A DNA stretch of 64,000 nt from Muricomes intestini (GTDB lineage: Bacteria; Bacillota; Clostridia; Lachnospirales; Lachnospiraceae). The translations under genes and the position numbers were made by a program. Of the stretch, positions 43,950 through 52,246 are shown piece by piece. The stretch is taken from contig NZ_SLZZ01000013.1 in assembly GCF_004346165.1 (NCBI RefSeq), positions 32,639 to 96,638 of the forward strand, written 5' to 3'. Numbering within the stretch: the stretch's first letter is position 1; each line of letters starts with the position of its first letter. The notes under the pieces were generated by a model. That model made no database searches. It was given only the letters and a program-made list of their open reading frames with translations, and was not told where the DNA came from.

Positions 43950-44474
43950 TTATACTCCTTCCACCACACCAATGTATGGCAGATTCCTGTACTTTTGAGC
44001 ATAGTCCAGACCATAGCCGACTACAAACTCATCTGGTATTTCAAATCCTACGTAATCTACTTTTACGTCTTTTTCTCTTCTCTCAGGTTTATCCAGCAGT
44101 GTGCACAGCCCTAAGCTTTTGGGATGTCTCTGCCGCAAAACATCCATCAGATGATACAGGGTTCTTCCAGAATCAATGATATCCTCCACAATGAGAACAT
44201 CTTTTCCCTCTATAGATTCGTCCAGATCCTTTGCAATACGTACGACGCCGCTGCTGGAAGTTCCATCCCCGTAGCTGCTGACGCTCATGAAATCCAGTGA
44301 AACCGGCGTTGTAATCCTTTTTGCCAGTTCACACATAAAAAAGGCGCCTCCCTTTAACACGCAGATTAAATGCACCTGCCTTCCTTCATAGTCTTTACTA
44401 ATCTGCTTTCCAAGCGCTTCAATTTTCTCATCTACTTCTTTTTCTGATATTAACACCCTAATCTGTTCTGACAT
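43950..44474 (-). CDS. hpt: Hypoxanthine phosphoribosyltransferase
   Basis: A 174-residue cytosolic purine salvage enzyme converting hypoxanthine or guanine plus PRPP to IMP or GMP. The PRPP motif VLIVEDIIDSGRTL is complete, CVLKGGAFF is the early loop, and VVGYGLDYAQKYRNLPYIGV is the C-terminal motif. The ATG at 44474 has GGAGG about ten bases upstream and overlaps the tilS 3' end by 25 bases; the longer frame to 44567 is the tilS overlap only. Part of the tilS-hpt-ftsH cluster. Confidence 0.95.
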   Translation of the reverse strand: MSEQIRVLISEKEVDEKIEALGKQISKDYEGRQVHLICVLKGGAFFMCELAKRITTPVSLDFMSVSSYGDGTSSSGVVRIAKDLDESIEGKDVLIVEDIIDSGRTLYHLMDVLRQRHPKSLGLCTLLDKPERREKDVKVDYVGFEIPDEFVVGYGLDYAQKYRNLPYIGVVEGV

Positions 44475-45874
44475 CTGTTCTTTTCCTCCGTCACTTTTAT
44501 CTCCAGTATCTGATGCGTCTGCTGTGTTACCTGGTAAGCACTGCTCATCCGGTACCCGGGTATCCATACAATCTGCCCGGCCTCTGCAATCAGCGGAAGA
44601 TTTCCCCTGTCTTTGGCAGGAATCTTCTCATTAATGAAATAAGACTTTATCTTCTGTCTTTTTCCAGCTTTATCAATTACAATACTGTCCTTGCTTTGTC
44701 TTGTTCTGACAATCAGGCTGCTTTTCATTATATCATAATCAAACCATTTCGTGTAGGCTTTTTGCGGTACTTGTTTTAACGAAAAATCTGCCGGCTTTTC
44801 CAGAATTCTACAACATATCGTCAAATTCAGCTCCGGTATTGTAGTAATCCCGGGAATTTTGAGCTCCCTGGGCAAAAAGCCTTCTTCCCATTTCTCTTTT
44901 CCTTTATTTAGCACAACTCCTTCGTATGTTCTGGCAGCCTTTACGGCATACGGAAGATCAAGGCGTCTGCCGGGCTGCTTTTCAAACAGCCCGGCCACAG
45001 CTTCCACATGGGACATAGTGATATTCTGCTCCTTTCCCGCTGCCTTTACAAGGCATGTTCTCACCAGCAGCTTCTGAATAACCGGATGCAGATTTTCAAA
45101 CTCGGCTCCTTTGATACAAATAGCTCCTTTCGGTGTCTCCGACACACAAATCCTACAGGCCTCCGTTCTCTGTATCTCCATGTATTCCCAAACCTGGCGC
45201 ATCTGAACCATTGCCTCATTCATATGACGCACGGCCTGGGAGTTCACCTGCTCTTCTAAAACCGGTATCACAAAATGCCGCAGGCGGTTTCTTGTGTAGT
45301 CATCCTCCTCGTTAGTCTCATCCTGACAGTAACCCTGTCCCTTTTCTGCCAGATAGGCTTCAATCTCTCTGCGGGTCAAACACAAAAGCGGCCGGATTAC
45401 ACTGCCATTTACCGGCCTTATCCCGCCAAGCCCCTTTAGCCCTGCTCCTCTCGCCAGATTCATAAGAAGTGTCTCTGCATTATCGTTTTGATGGTGGGCT
45501 GTGGCGATCTTCGTTCCCCTGTATTCTGTAAGTGCTTTCTCAAAGGCCTCTCTGCGGACGATACGTCCGGCCTCCTCAACAGATTGTTTCCTCTTTTTGG
45601 CAATTAATTCCACATCTTCGTGATAAACTGCACATTCTACCTGATGCTCTTCGCACAGCTTCCGTACGAACCCTTCGTCTCTTGCGGCAGTTTCCCCGCG
45701 TATACCGTGATTCACATGGACAGCTATAATTTCAATGTTCATATTTTTCTTTAATTCAAGAAGCGCAAAAAGCAGGCATACCGAATCTGCTCCTCCTGAT
45801 ATACCTGCGATTATCCTGTCTTTGTTCTCAATCATATGATATTTTTCAATATACTGTTCTATCTTCTTCATCAT
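44450..45874 (-). CDS. tilS: tRNA(Ile)-lysidine synthetase
   Basis: A 474-residue enzyme that converts C34 of the CAU-anticodon tRNA(Ile) to lysidine, allowing AUA decoding. The N-type ATP pyrophosphatase loop SGGADSVCLL lies at about residues 26-35, with HVNHGIRGE and TAHHQNDNAETLLMNLARG typical of TilS. The C-terminal domain of longer TilS proteins is present (about 390-460). The start is either of two adjacent ATGs; the ribosome binding site is weak. It is coupled to hpt by overlap. Confidence 0.94.
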   Translation of the reverse strand: MMKKIEQYIEKYHMIENKDRIIAGISGGADSVCLLFALLELKKNMNIEIIAVHVNHGIRGETAARDEGFVRKLCEEHQVECAVYHEDVELIAKKRKQSVEEAGRIVRREAFEKALTEYRGTKIATAHHQNDNAETLLMNLARGAGLKGLGGIRPVNGSVIRPLLCLTRREIEAYLAEKGQGYCQDETNEEDDYTRNRLRHFVIPVLEEQVNSQAVRHMNEAMVQMRQVWEYMEIQRTEACRICVSETPKGAICIKGAEFENLHPVIQKLLVRTCLVKAAGKEQNITMSHVEAVAGLFEKQPGRRLDLPYAVKAARTYEGVVLNKGKEKWEEGFLPRELKIPGITTIPELNLTICCRILEKPADFSLKQVPQKAYTKWFDYDIMKSSLIVRTRQSKDSIVIDKAGKRQKIKSYFINEKIPAKDRGNLPLIAEAGQIVWIPGYRMSSAYQVTQQTHQILEIKVTEEKNRCQNRLGC

Positions 45875-45928
45875 ATGTCAACTATACCCAATTTTTCTGC
45901 TAAATTCAAGTAACAGTTCAATAAGGTA

Positions 45929-47335
45929 TCAGTTGGTCTCCCATATTCCCACGGCCAGCACGGTCATATCGTCCATGGGCAGTTCCCCTGTCCAGTTGAG
46001 TACCTGTTCAAGTATGTGGTGTGCCATTTCTCTAGGATTGTTCATTACCGTTCCACGGATAATGGTTTCCAGGAGAATATCCTGTTCCCCCACAGGCAGC
46101 GCGTCCATAATTCCGTCCGTTACCATAATGACAAAATCCCCGTCCTTTAGCTGGCGTTTCACGGAATCTATTTCTATGGTATGCAGAACCCCGATAGGAA
46201 GACTTGTTGAGCTTAAATGCTCCACCTGGTCACCCCTTTTAATGAAAGTCGAGGAAGCACCTGCTTTAATCAGCTCACATACTCCGCTGTACAGATCAAA
46301 TACACTCATATCAATGGTAGAAAAATGGATTTCCTCTCTGCCCATCACAAGAGTTGTGTTAATCATCTGAATTGCGGTTTTTTCCGGGAATCCAGCCTCC
46401 AGGAGCTCTTCTAAAAGTTCGATGACCAGTGTACTCTCCCGGCAGGCTTTTTCCCCCGATCCCATGCCGTCAGACAGTGCCACTCCCTGCCTTCCGCCGG
46501 GCAGTTCCATCATCATAAAATTATCCCCGGATATCTGGCTGCAGCCTTTGCCTATTCTTGCCACCCCCTGCAGGGTGTAAAAAGCCGGGCCCTCTATGCA
46601 CACCACCGTAGTGTAGTCCTTTCCCAGCATTTGACCGTGTGCCCCGTCCAGTACAAACCGCCGTCCCATAATTTCTGATATACCGCGGACTAGCTCCTTT
46701 GTGGTGACACATTCGTTCTGTAATGCGCGGGCAGTAACATGCACCTCATATTTTCCCTCCGGATTCATAAAAAAATTTGTATACAGAACCCGGACCCCTT
46801 TTTGCTTCAGATGCGTACTGATTTTTTTCTCCAGGCGCTCGTCGGTAAACATGCTGTCCTCCAGCTCCTTCACCGTGCTGCGTATCATATCCGCAAATGT
46901 ATCCATCTGTACGGCGCACCCTTCCCGGCTCTGGACAATGCGGTTAATCCACATCATATTCTGCCTTGCATCATGAAATGCCTCCAGCATCTCCCGCAAA
47001 AAACGGGGTGCCATAATACATCTCTGCTGCAGCTTCCTTTTTGTCTCTGTATTCAGTTCATTTCCATAATTGTCCACCGCCGATAGAATTTCATATCCCA
47101 TCTGATACGTGTGGACAAAATTTTCTCCCCAGCACCAAGCACATTTCTCACAGTTGACACAGACCTTCTCTTTTACCCTGTCAAACATTGCTTCGATCTC
47201 TTCATTGCTGAGGGACTTTTTTTGTTCTTCCAGACCCAAAAAAGTATGAGACAACTGTTTCAGGGAATCCGCAAATTTTTCTATCTGAGCCACATAAGGG
47301 CTGGCGTGTAACGCTTGTCCATCATCCATGTTCAT
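45929..47335 (-). CDS. spoIIE: Stage II sporulation protein E, short form (PP2C phosphatase)
   Basis: A 468-residue phosphatase that would dephosphorylate the anti-anti-sigma factor SpoIIAA and so activate sigma-F in the forespore. The PP2C domain (about 255-468) has SGDNFMMMEL, ALSDGMGSGEKA and MVTDGIMDA. The middle part has the SpoIIE cysteine cluster (VCVNCEKCAWCW). Bacillus SpoIIE is about 820 residues with ten membrane helices at the N-terminus; here that region is absent, so the enzyme is soluble. Its position between divIC and tilS is the normal spoIIE locus. The loss of the membrane part must change how it reaches the septum. Confidence 0.88.
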   Translation of the reverse strand: MNMDDGQALHASPYVAQIEKFADSLKQLSHTFLGLEEQKKSLSNEEIEAMFDRVKEKVCVNCEKCAWCWGENFVHTYQMGYEILSAVDNYGNELNTETKRKLQQRCIMAPRFLREMLEAFHDARQNMMWINRIVQSREGCAVQMDTFADMIRSTVKELEDSMFTDERLEKKISTHLKQKGVRVLYTNFFMNPEGKYEVHVTARALQNECVTTKELVRGISEIMGRRFVLDGAHGQMLGKDYTTVVCIEGPAFYTLQGVARIGKGCSQISGDNFMMMELPGGRQGVALSDGMGSGEKACRESTLVIELLEELLEAGFPEKTAIQMINTTLVMGREEIHFSTIDMSVFDLYSGVCELIKAGASSTFIKRGDQVEHLSSTSLPIGVLHTIEIDSVKRQLKDGDFVIMVTDGIMDALPVGEQDILLETIIRGTVMNNPREMAHHILEQVLNWTGELPMDDMTVLAVGIWETN

Positions 47336-47358
47336 CTCTCCTGTCCTTTAACATAATA

Positions 47359-47388
47359 AAAGAACTCCAGAAAAAATCTTCTGGAGTT
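47359..47388 (-). terminator. Terminator after divIC
   Basis: On the minus strand AACTCCAGAA and TTCTGGAGTT pair perfectly around GATTTT and are followed by CTTTT. It lies between divIC (stop at 47445) and spoIIE, giving spoIIE a separate transcript. Confidence 0.8.
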
Positions 47389-47444
47389 TATCTTTCGTAG
47401 TATATCCATGTACAGTATTTATCTGCACGCTTTTTACAGTGCTT

Positions 47445-47783
47445 TTATTTGGCCGGTTTAAATATAATCTCGCCCGGATCTACAAGTCCCAGCTTTTCCT
47501 CGGCCATTTCTTTTACATACTCATCTGTCTTGACATACTCTTTGTATTCTTCTATCTCTTTGGTGCGCTCTTTCTGCTCTTTAATCTGAGTTCTTAATTC
47601 TTCCTCCTGCTGCTTGTAGTCCTTATTCTTAGCCTGCAGTGTCAACGCATTCACTGACAGCACACATACCAGCAGCACCAATATAACAGTAATCACTGTC
47701 ACACTTCGCTTGTGGCTGCCAAAGCCAGAACTCCGCCTGCGGTTTTTTGAACGCTGCGTTACCCCTTTTCTCTTATTTACCAT
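47445..47783 (-). CDS. divIC: Septum formation initiator DivIC/FtsB-like
   Basis: A 112-residue bitopic membrane protein of the divisome: a basic cytosolic N-terminus (QRSKNRRRSS), one transmembrane segment (about 29-50), then an extracellular coiled coil (about 52-95) rich in Glu, Lys and Gln. It would pair with FtsL and help recruit later septum proteins. Size and layout fit DivIC/FtsB, and its place after yabQ and before spoIIE is the same as in Bacillus. Confidence 0.88.
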   Translation of the reverse strand: MVNKRKGVTQRSKNRRRSSGFGSHKRSVTVITVILVLLVCVLSVNALTLQAKNKDYKQQEEELRTQIKEQKERTKEIEEYKEYVKTDEYVKEMAEEKLGLVDPGEIIFKPAK

Positions 47784-47837
47784 ATATACTCACCCTGCTT
47801 ACTCTTTCATTAAACACCCCTGCTTAATAAGCTCATT

Positions 47838-48170
47838 CTATCGGCTTTTACCTTTTTTTTCAAGTCTTTTTAAAAATTTTTTATACATTCTTTTTGCAAG
47901 GGAAAGCATAAAATTTGCCAGAACGATTCCGCATACCACACCTAGTATAAAAAACCAGCGGATACTACCATATGTTGTTTTATACATTTGTCTGAATAAA
48001 TATACACTCACTCCCACCCAGTAAAAAAAATCTTCCAGATTGATCACAACTATATGGTGCCTTATCAGATTCCTCAGTAATCTGAGTACACCATAGCTGA
48101 AAAATATAACAGCTCCGGACAGCCCCGCATAAAGAAATATAATCGCTTCTTTTCCAATTCCCAGCATCAT
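47838..48170 (-). CDS. yabQ: Spore cortex biosynthesis protein YabQ
   Basis: A 110-residue membrane protein with about three hydrophobic segments (near 8-28, 48-65 and 70-90) and a basic C-terminal tail (KRMYKKFLKRLEKKGK). YabQ sits in the outer forespore membrane and is needed for cortex formation. Assignment rests on size, topology, the YWVGVSVYLFRQMY-like core and position next to yabP. Shorter than Bacillus YabQ, as is usual in clostridia. Confidence 0.82.
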   Translation of the reverse strand: MMLGIGKEAIIFLYAGLSGAVIFFSYGVLRLLRNLIRHHIVVINLEDFFYWVGVSVYLFRQMYKTTYGSIRWFFILGVVCGIVLANFMLSLAKRMYKKFLKRLEKKGKSR

Positions 48171-48178
48171 AGGCGGAC

Positions 48179-48463
48179 CTACTTAAACAGCTTCGTGAAG
48201 AAATTCTCATTCTGCCGTCCGGCCTGGTTCACACTGGAATACGCAATACTGTCAATATTCCCTGCCAGATCCACTTCTCCCTTTTCCACGCTCAGACGAT
48301 TCACATGCAAATCCGTCCCTTTCACCATCAGCATTCCCTGTTCTGTTTCTAACAGGATTTCATTTAAATCGAAAGAAAGAACATCCAGGACTCCGGTAAC
48401 CATACTTGTCTTTCTATTGTTTACAATCAATTTATGCGCTTTGGGCATCTGCCGCTCTTCCAT
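48179..48463 (-). CDS. yabP: Sporulation protein YabP
   Basis: A 94-residue beta-rich protein of the YabP/YqfC family (HKLIVNNRKTSMVTGVLDVLSFD, then LMVKGTDLHVNRLSVEKGEVDLAG). It lacks membrane segments. YabP is made in the mother cell early in sporulation, and the neighbouring yabQ is required for cortex. The stop lies eight bases before the yabQ start. The start at 48463 fits but a later ATG, MPKAHK, at 48448 is possible. Confidence 0.87.
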   Translation of the reverse strand: MEERQMPKAHKLIVNNRKTSMVTGVLDVLSFDLNEILLETEQGMLMVKGTDLHVNRLSVEKGEVDLAGNIDSIAYSSVNQAGRQNENFFTKLFK

Positions 48464-48544
48464 ATACTTGCTTTCCCCCTTCGCTTTATGCTTTTCTATA
48501 TATATGACAAGTTATGGGAAAATATGAGGACAGAAAAAAATGTT

Positions 48545-48784
48545 CTATAGATATCTGAAGAGTTCTTTTGCCTCCTCTTTCTTAGTTGTGTCCTGAAGCT
48601 GAAGCACTTCCACTTTCACGTTCTTCGTTCCAAACTGTATTTCTATAATGTCTCCGGGTTTTACCTTCACCGATGCTTTTGCCGCAGTCCCATTCACAAG
48701 GACCCTGCCTGCATCACATGCCTCATTCGCCACTGTCCGTCTCTTAATCAGACGGGACACTTTTAAAAATTTGTCTAAACGCAT
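48545..48784 (-). CDS. rqcP: S4-domain RNA-binding protein RqcP (YabO/Hsp15 family)
   Basis: A 79-residue protein consisting of one S4 RNA-binding domain (MRLDKFLKVSRLIKRRTVANE, then GRVLVNGTAAKASVKVKPGD). RqcP acts with RqcH in ribosome-associated quality control, holding the peptidyl-tRNA on stalled 50S subunits during alanine tailing. Identification rests on size, motif and position upstream of yabP-yabQ-divIC as in Bacillus. Confidence 0.9.
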   Translation of the reverse strand: MRLDKFLKVSRLIKRRTVANEACDAGRVLVNGTAAKASVKVKPGDIIEIQFGTKNVKVEVLQLQDTTKKEEAKELFRYL

Positions 48785-48811
48785 TTTTCCCCTTTCCGTT
48801 GTACATTTCTA

Positions 48812-48855
48812 TACAATTAAGCCATGCAGCTCGATTTTGCATAGATTAATTGTAC
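48812..48855. repeat. Inverted repeat between hup and rqcP
   Basis: TACAATTAA (48812-48820) and TTAATTGTA (48847-48855) pair, with ATGCA and TGCAT inside, forming a hairpin in the rqcP leader just after the hup terminator. The function is unknown; it may hold promoter elements or protect the mRNA. Confidence 0.35.
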
Positions 48856-48862
48856 GGCAAAG

Positions 48863-48898
48863 GAAGCACTTACAACGCTGACATTATAAGTGCTTCCT
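48863..48898 (-). terminator. Terminator after hup
   Basis: A perfect 11-base inverted repeat, GGAAGCACTTA with TAAGTGCTTCC, is followed on the minus strand by TTTGCC. It begins 34 bases after the hup stop. The T tract is short, so it may be partial and allow readthrough into rqcP. Confidence 0.6.
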
Positions 48899-48931
48899 GC
48901 ATATATTACTCTTTTATTGATTCTCCGCTTA

Positions 48932-49207
48932 TTAAGCGTTCACTTCATCCTTCAGTGCCTTTCCGGCTTTGAATTTAGGAGCTTTGCATGCATCAATCTT
49001 CATTGTCTTTCCAGTCTGTGGATTTCTTCCTTCTCTTGCTGCTCTTTCACTCACTTCAAATGTTCCAAATCCTACTAACTGTACTTTATCACCTTTTTTC
49101 AACTGATCTGTTACTACGTCAGTAAAAGCTTTTAATGCTTTTTCGGAGTCTTTCTTGGAGATTTCGGCTTTCTCTGCAATAGCTGCTATTAACTCTGTTT
49201 TGTTCAT
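48932..49207 (-). CDS. hup: HU-type DNA-binding protein
   Basis: A 91-residue nucleoid protein that bends DNA without sequence specificity. The family signature [18 protein letters not shown] (about 46-63) includes the beta-arm tip, and the alpha-helical N-terminus [14 protein letters not shown] is canonical. Full length, with a strong promoter and AGGAGG upstream, as expected for an abundant protein. Confidence 0.96.
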   Translation of the reverse strand: MNKTELIAAIAEKAEISKKDSEKALKAFTDVVTDQLKKGDKVQLVGFGTFEVSERAAREGRNPQTGKTMKIDACKAPKFKAGKALKDEVNA

Positions 49208-49307
49208 GGATTATTTTCCTCCTCTTTATTGTACTAGAATACAATATTCTACAGTTTTAATAAAGGCTCTCATGTACTGGCGTTCACATGATTTACCCTT
49301 ATGTACT

Positions 49308-49336
49308 GTTATAACTGTTTCCTTTATTTTTGTCAA
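49308..49336 (-). promoter_or_regulatory. Strong promoter of hup
   Basis: A consensus TTGACA (49331-49336) and TATAAC (49308-49313), exactly 17 bases apart on the minus strand, give a leader of about 95 bases before the hup start. Confidence 0.75.
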
Positions 49337-49401
49337 GGATTTTTCCCGTTTTATCGCGCTTTGAAGCACTTTTTAGGATTTTTAAACAGCTTGTCCATAT
49401 G

Positions 49402-51132
49402 TTACATCATCTTGTCGATCATTTCAAGGACTTCTTTTCCCATTTTTTTTGATTTATCGTCCGCATCTTGCAGGGATGTTCCTTTTACGCCGTAGTAGAA
49501 CTTTACCTTCGGCTCGGTACCGGATGGTCTTACACAAACCCATGCATCATCTGCCAGATCATAGTACAGTACGTTGGAAACGGGCAGTCCAGTGGGGGTT
49601 ACTTCCCCTGTTCCCATATTTTGGATGGTATTCTCTTTATAGTCTCTTGCCTTTACTACTTTGTACCCGGCAATCTCTGAAGGCGGATTTTTACGCAGCG
49701 TGTCCAGAATCTCCTGAATTTTGGCAAGGCCTTCGATTCCTTTTAGCGTAATGGACTGGATATCGTCTTTGTAGTATCCATAACGGTCGTACAGAGAAAT
49801 GGCAGCATCCCACAGATTCATACCTTTTGCCCTGTAATAAGCTGCCGCCTCACACAAGGCCATAGTTGCAACAATTGCATCCTTATCTCTTGCATAGGTA
49901 CCGATCAGACAACCATAGCTTTCCTCAAATCCAAATAAATATTCGCCTTTTCCACTTGTTTCGAATCCAAGTATCTGTTGCCCGATATACTTGAACCCGG
50001 TCAGCACTTCAATCAAACCTGCATTATAATATTTTGCAATTGCGTCTGCCATATTGGATGTCACAATCGTTTTAATCAGATATCCATCATCCGGCAGGCC
50101 TTTTAATTCTTTTCTCTGTCCGATTTCATAATCAGCCAGCAGACAGCCCGACACATTCCCCGTCAGTGTATGATATTCTCCATTCTTATCCTTTACACGT
50201 ACACCCAGACGATCTGCATCGGGGTCCGTGGCAAGTACAATATCCGCATCAACTTCCTTTGCCAATTTCAGCCCCAGCTCAAAAGCTTCTGCAGCTTCCG
50301 GGTTGGGATAAGATACCGTGGGGAAGTCTCCATCCGGCAGTTCCTGCTCTTTTACTACAAACACATTTTCAAAACCAAGTTCCCTCAGAATCCGGCGGGC
50401 AGGGATATTGCCTGTCCCATGCAAAGGGCTGTACACAATCTTAATATCTTTTCCCACTGCATCAATGGCATCCTGGTGAAGTACCTGGCTTTTTAACTCC
50501 ACAATGTAAGCGTCATCCACTTCGTCTCCTATGATTTCGTAAAGGCCTGCCGCTTTTGCTTCGTTAAGGCCCATAGTCTTCATAGTGGTGTAGTCATCCA
50601 CTGCTTTCACCTCATCCATGATTCCCTTGTCATGAGGCGGAGTGATCTGTGCACCATCCTCCCAGTATACCTTATACCCGTTATATTCCGGAGGATTATG
50701 GCTGGCTGTAATGTTAATTCCCGCCGCGCATTTAAGATTTCTGACCGCAAATGACAGTTCAGGCGTCGGGCGGAGGGCTTCAAACACATAAGCCTTAATT
50801 CCGTTAGCCGCCAGGCACAGTGCCGCCTCATCGGCAAATTCCGGTGACATATGGCGGGAATCATAAGCTATCGCAACCCCTTTGCCGGTATTCCCACACT
50901 TTCTAATATAGTTTGCCAGTCCCTGGGTTGCCTTCCTAACTGTATAAATATTCATACGGTTAGTTCCCGCCCCAATGATGCCGCGCAAGCCTGCTGTGCC
51001 AAATTCCAGGTCTGTGTAAAAACGTTCCTTCACCTCCTGTTCATCTTCCCTGATACTTTCAAGCTCCGACTTTGTATCTGCGTCAAAATATGGGTTTGAC
51101 AGCCATGACTCGTATCTTGCTTTATAATCCAT
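49402..51132 (-). CDS. pgcA: Alpha-phosphoglucomutase (phosphohexomutase family)
   Basis: A 576-residue cytosolic enzyme interconverting glucose 1-phosphate and glucose 6-phosphate for polysaccharide and glycolipid synthesis and glycogen breakdown. The phosphoserine loop is TASHNPPEYNGYK. The metal loop is DPDADRLG, the sugar-specificity loop is GFEESYG, and the C-terminal phosphate loop is RPSGTEPKVKFY. Length matches Bacillus PgcA. AGGAGG lies seven bases before the start, but the same bases can pair with CCTCCTG upstream (51139-51180), so translation may be structured. Confidence 0.92.
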   Translation of the reverse strand: MDYKARYESWLSNPYFDADTKSELESIREDEQEVKERFYTDLEFGTAGLRGIIGAGTNRMNIYTVRKATQGLANYIRKCGNTGKGVAIAYDSRHMSPEFADEAALCLAANGIKAYVFEALRPTPELSFAVRNLKCAAGINITASHNPPEYNGYKVYWEDGAQITPPHDKGIMDEVKAVDDYTTMKTMGLNEAKAAGLYEIIGDEVDDAYIVELKSQVLHQDAIDAVGKDIKIVYSPLHGTGNIPARRILRELGFENVFVVKEQELPDGDFPTVSYPNPEAAEAFELGLKLAKEVDADIVLATDPDADRLGVRVKDKNGEYHTLTGNVSGCLLADYEIGQRKELKGLPDDGYLIKTIVTSNMADAIAKYYNAGLIEVLTGFKYIGQQILGFETSGKGEYLFGFEESYGCLIGTYARDKDAIVATMALCEAAAYYRAKGMNLWDAAISLYDRYGYYKDDIQSITLKGIEGLAKIQEILDTLRKNPPSEIAGYKVVKARDYKENTIQNMGTGEVTPTGLPVSNVLYYDLADDAWVCVRPSGTEPKVKFYYGVKGTSLQDADDKSKKMGKEVLEMIDKMM

Positions 51133-51138
51133 GCTGTA

Positions 51139-51180
51139 CCTCCTGCATTATTAGTATATTTTTTATTATACAACAGGAGG
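51139..51180 (-). promoter_or_regulatory. Hairpin enclosing the pgcA ribosome binding site
   Basis: On the minus strand CCTCCTG, immediately after the stop codon of the preceding gene, can pair with CAGGAGG, the pgcA Shine-Dalgarno, across a 28-base AT-rich loop containing TATAAT and TATACT. Pairing would hide the ribosome binding site. The stem is only seven pairs, so the effect may be modest, and the loop may instead be a promoter. Confidence 0.4.
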
Positions 51181-52182
51181 CTATAAAATAAAAGTGAATA
51201 TATTCTCTAAAAACCGAAGTCTTTCCTCTGTCTGAGCTATGGTCATCTGAAGTTTTTTTACATTCTTTTCCGGAATCCATGCTTTGTTAGAGTGATAGTA
51301 AGTATTTGCTGTCTTCCAGAATTTCTCCGGATATGCAAGACAAAGTGCAATATACTCCAATTCCCCGGAATCCAGCGGCCTCACACTCTGATATGCATCC
51401 AGCATGGCTTTCCCCAGATTTTCCTGCCACTGATACTTTTCCATGACTTTTCTCAGAAAATAGTAGAGATCCTGTACCTGAACATCTACTCTAAAATGTT
51501 CAAAGTTTGTGGTGGCTATCCCCTTCTGTGTAAACAGGATATTGTGGTAATTATAGTCGCCGTGCACAAGGCTCTGATTTTCAATACTTTTCTGGTACAA
51601 ATTGTCATATTCAGATTCCTCCAAGCGCTTTGTTACCCTCTCAGCCAAAGTATACATTTGTTGAAAATATTCCAGCAGGAGAAACTCAAAAGCGCCTTTA
51701 GAAACTCTGTTTCGCATAAATGTGCGCACCTTCTTTAATTCACGGTTATGACTGAGGAACTCTTCCCTCAAATGTCTGCCCACAGGAGGATGCATTCCTT
51801 TTGTGTCTTTAATGGCCTTCCATTTCATTTTGCTGTGCAGCTCGGCCAGATTTCTGCAGGCCTGCAAAATTTCATACTCCCGCTTCACATCACACTCTCT
51901 GCCGGAATACCATTTTTTCAGCATATATCTGGAGCCATCCCGCGATTCACTGATCAGGTTCCCTTCTTTATTAAAAATGGGAGTATCCACATGGAAACAG
52001 CCTTCCTCCTCCAAATTGTGAAGGACGGTATACAGTAAGGGCGCGCGTCTGTCTGAGACATCTGCCTCTTTCAACAGCATTGTACCCTCTTTTGCTTCGC
52101 AAAAAAACGCACCCCTTATTTTGCGGGTGCCCTTCACTTCGATCTCATATTGTTCCAGGACTTCTAATTCATACTCTCTCAT
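51181..52182 (-). CDS. CotS-family spore coat-associated kinase-like protein
   Basis: A 333-residue protein with an aminoglycoside-phosphotransferase-like fold (CotS/YutH group), probably in the spore coat. N-terminal lobe: IRGAFFCEAKEGTMLLKEA. Catalytic loop: LVHGDYNYHNILF. The metal-binding Asp of the usual DFE motif is Asn here (ATTNFEHFRVD), so phosphotransfer may be weak or absent. The start ATG directly abuts a nine-base-pair hairpin holding its G-rich ribosome binding site. It lies between cca and pgcA, an unusual place for a coat gene, but spore genes are common nearby. Confidence 0.8.
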   Translation of the reverse strand: MREYELEVLEQYEIEVKGTRKIRGAFFCEAKEGTMLLKEADVSDRRAPLLYTVLHNLEEEGCFHVDTPIFNKEGNLISESRDGSRYMLKKWYSGRECDVKREYEILQACRNLAELHSKMKWKAIKDTKGMHPPVGRHLREEFLSHNRELKKVRTFMRNRVSKGAFEFLLLEYFQQMYTLAERVTKRLEESEYDNLYQKSIENQSLVHGDYNYHNILFTQKGIATTNFEHFRVDVQVQDLYYFLRKVMEKYQWQENLGKAMLDAYQSVRPLDSGELEYIALCLAYPEKFWKTANTYYHSNKAWIPEKNVKKLQMTIAQTEERLRFLENIFTFIL

Positions 52183-52238
52183 GGCTGCCCCCTACTTTAA
52201 GCGATTCTAACTCTTTCTAATGTATGAAAGGGGCAGCC
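52183..52238 (-). promoter_or_regulatory. Hairpin sequestering the CotS-like start region
   Basis: On the minus strand GGCTGCCCC (52230-52238) pairs perfectly with GGGGCAGCC (52183-52191), whose last base touches the ATG at 52182. The only Shine-Dalgarno-like run, GGGGG, is inside the stem. No T run follows, so it is not an ordinary terminator for cca. It should strongly restrict initiation unless opened. Confidence 0.5.
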
Positions 52239-52246
52239 TGAGTATG

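Noticed and set aside
44474..44567. 31-residue N-terminal extension of Hpt or TilS-Hpt fusion
   Set aside because: It is the overlapping tilS 3' end in another frame; the ATG at 44474 has its own GGAGG and gives the family N-terminus.
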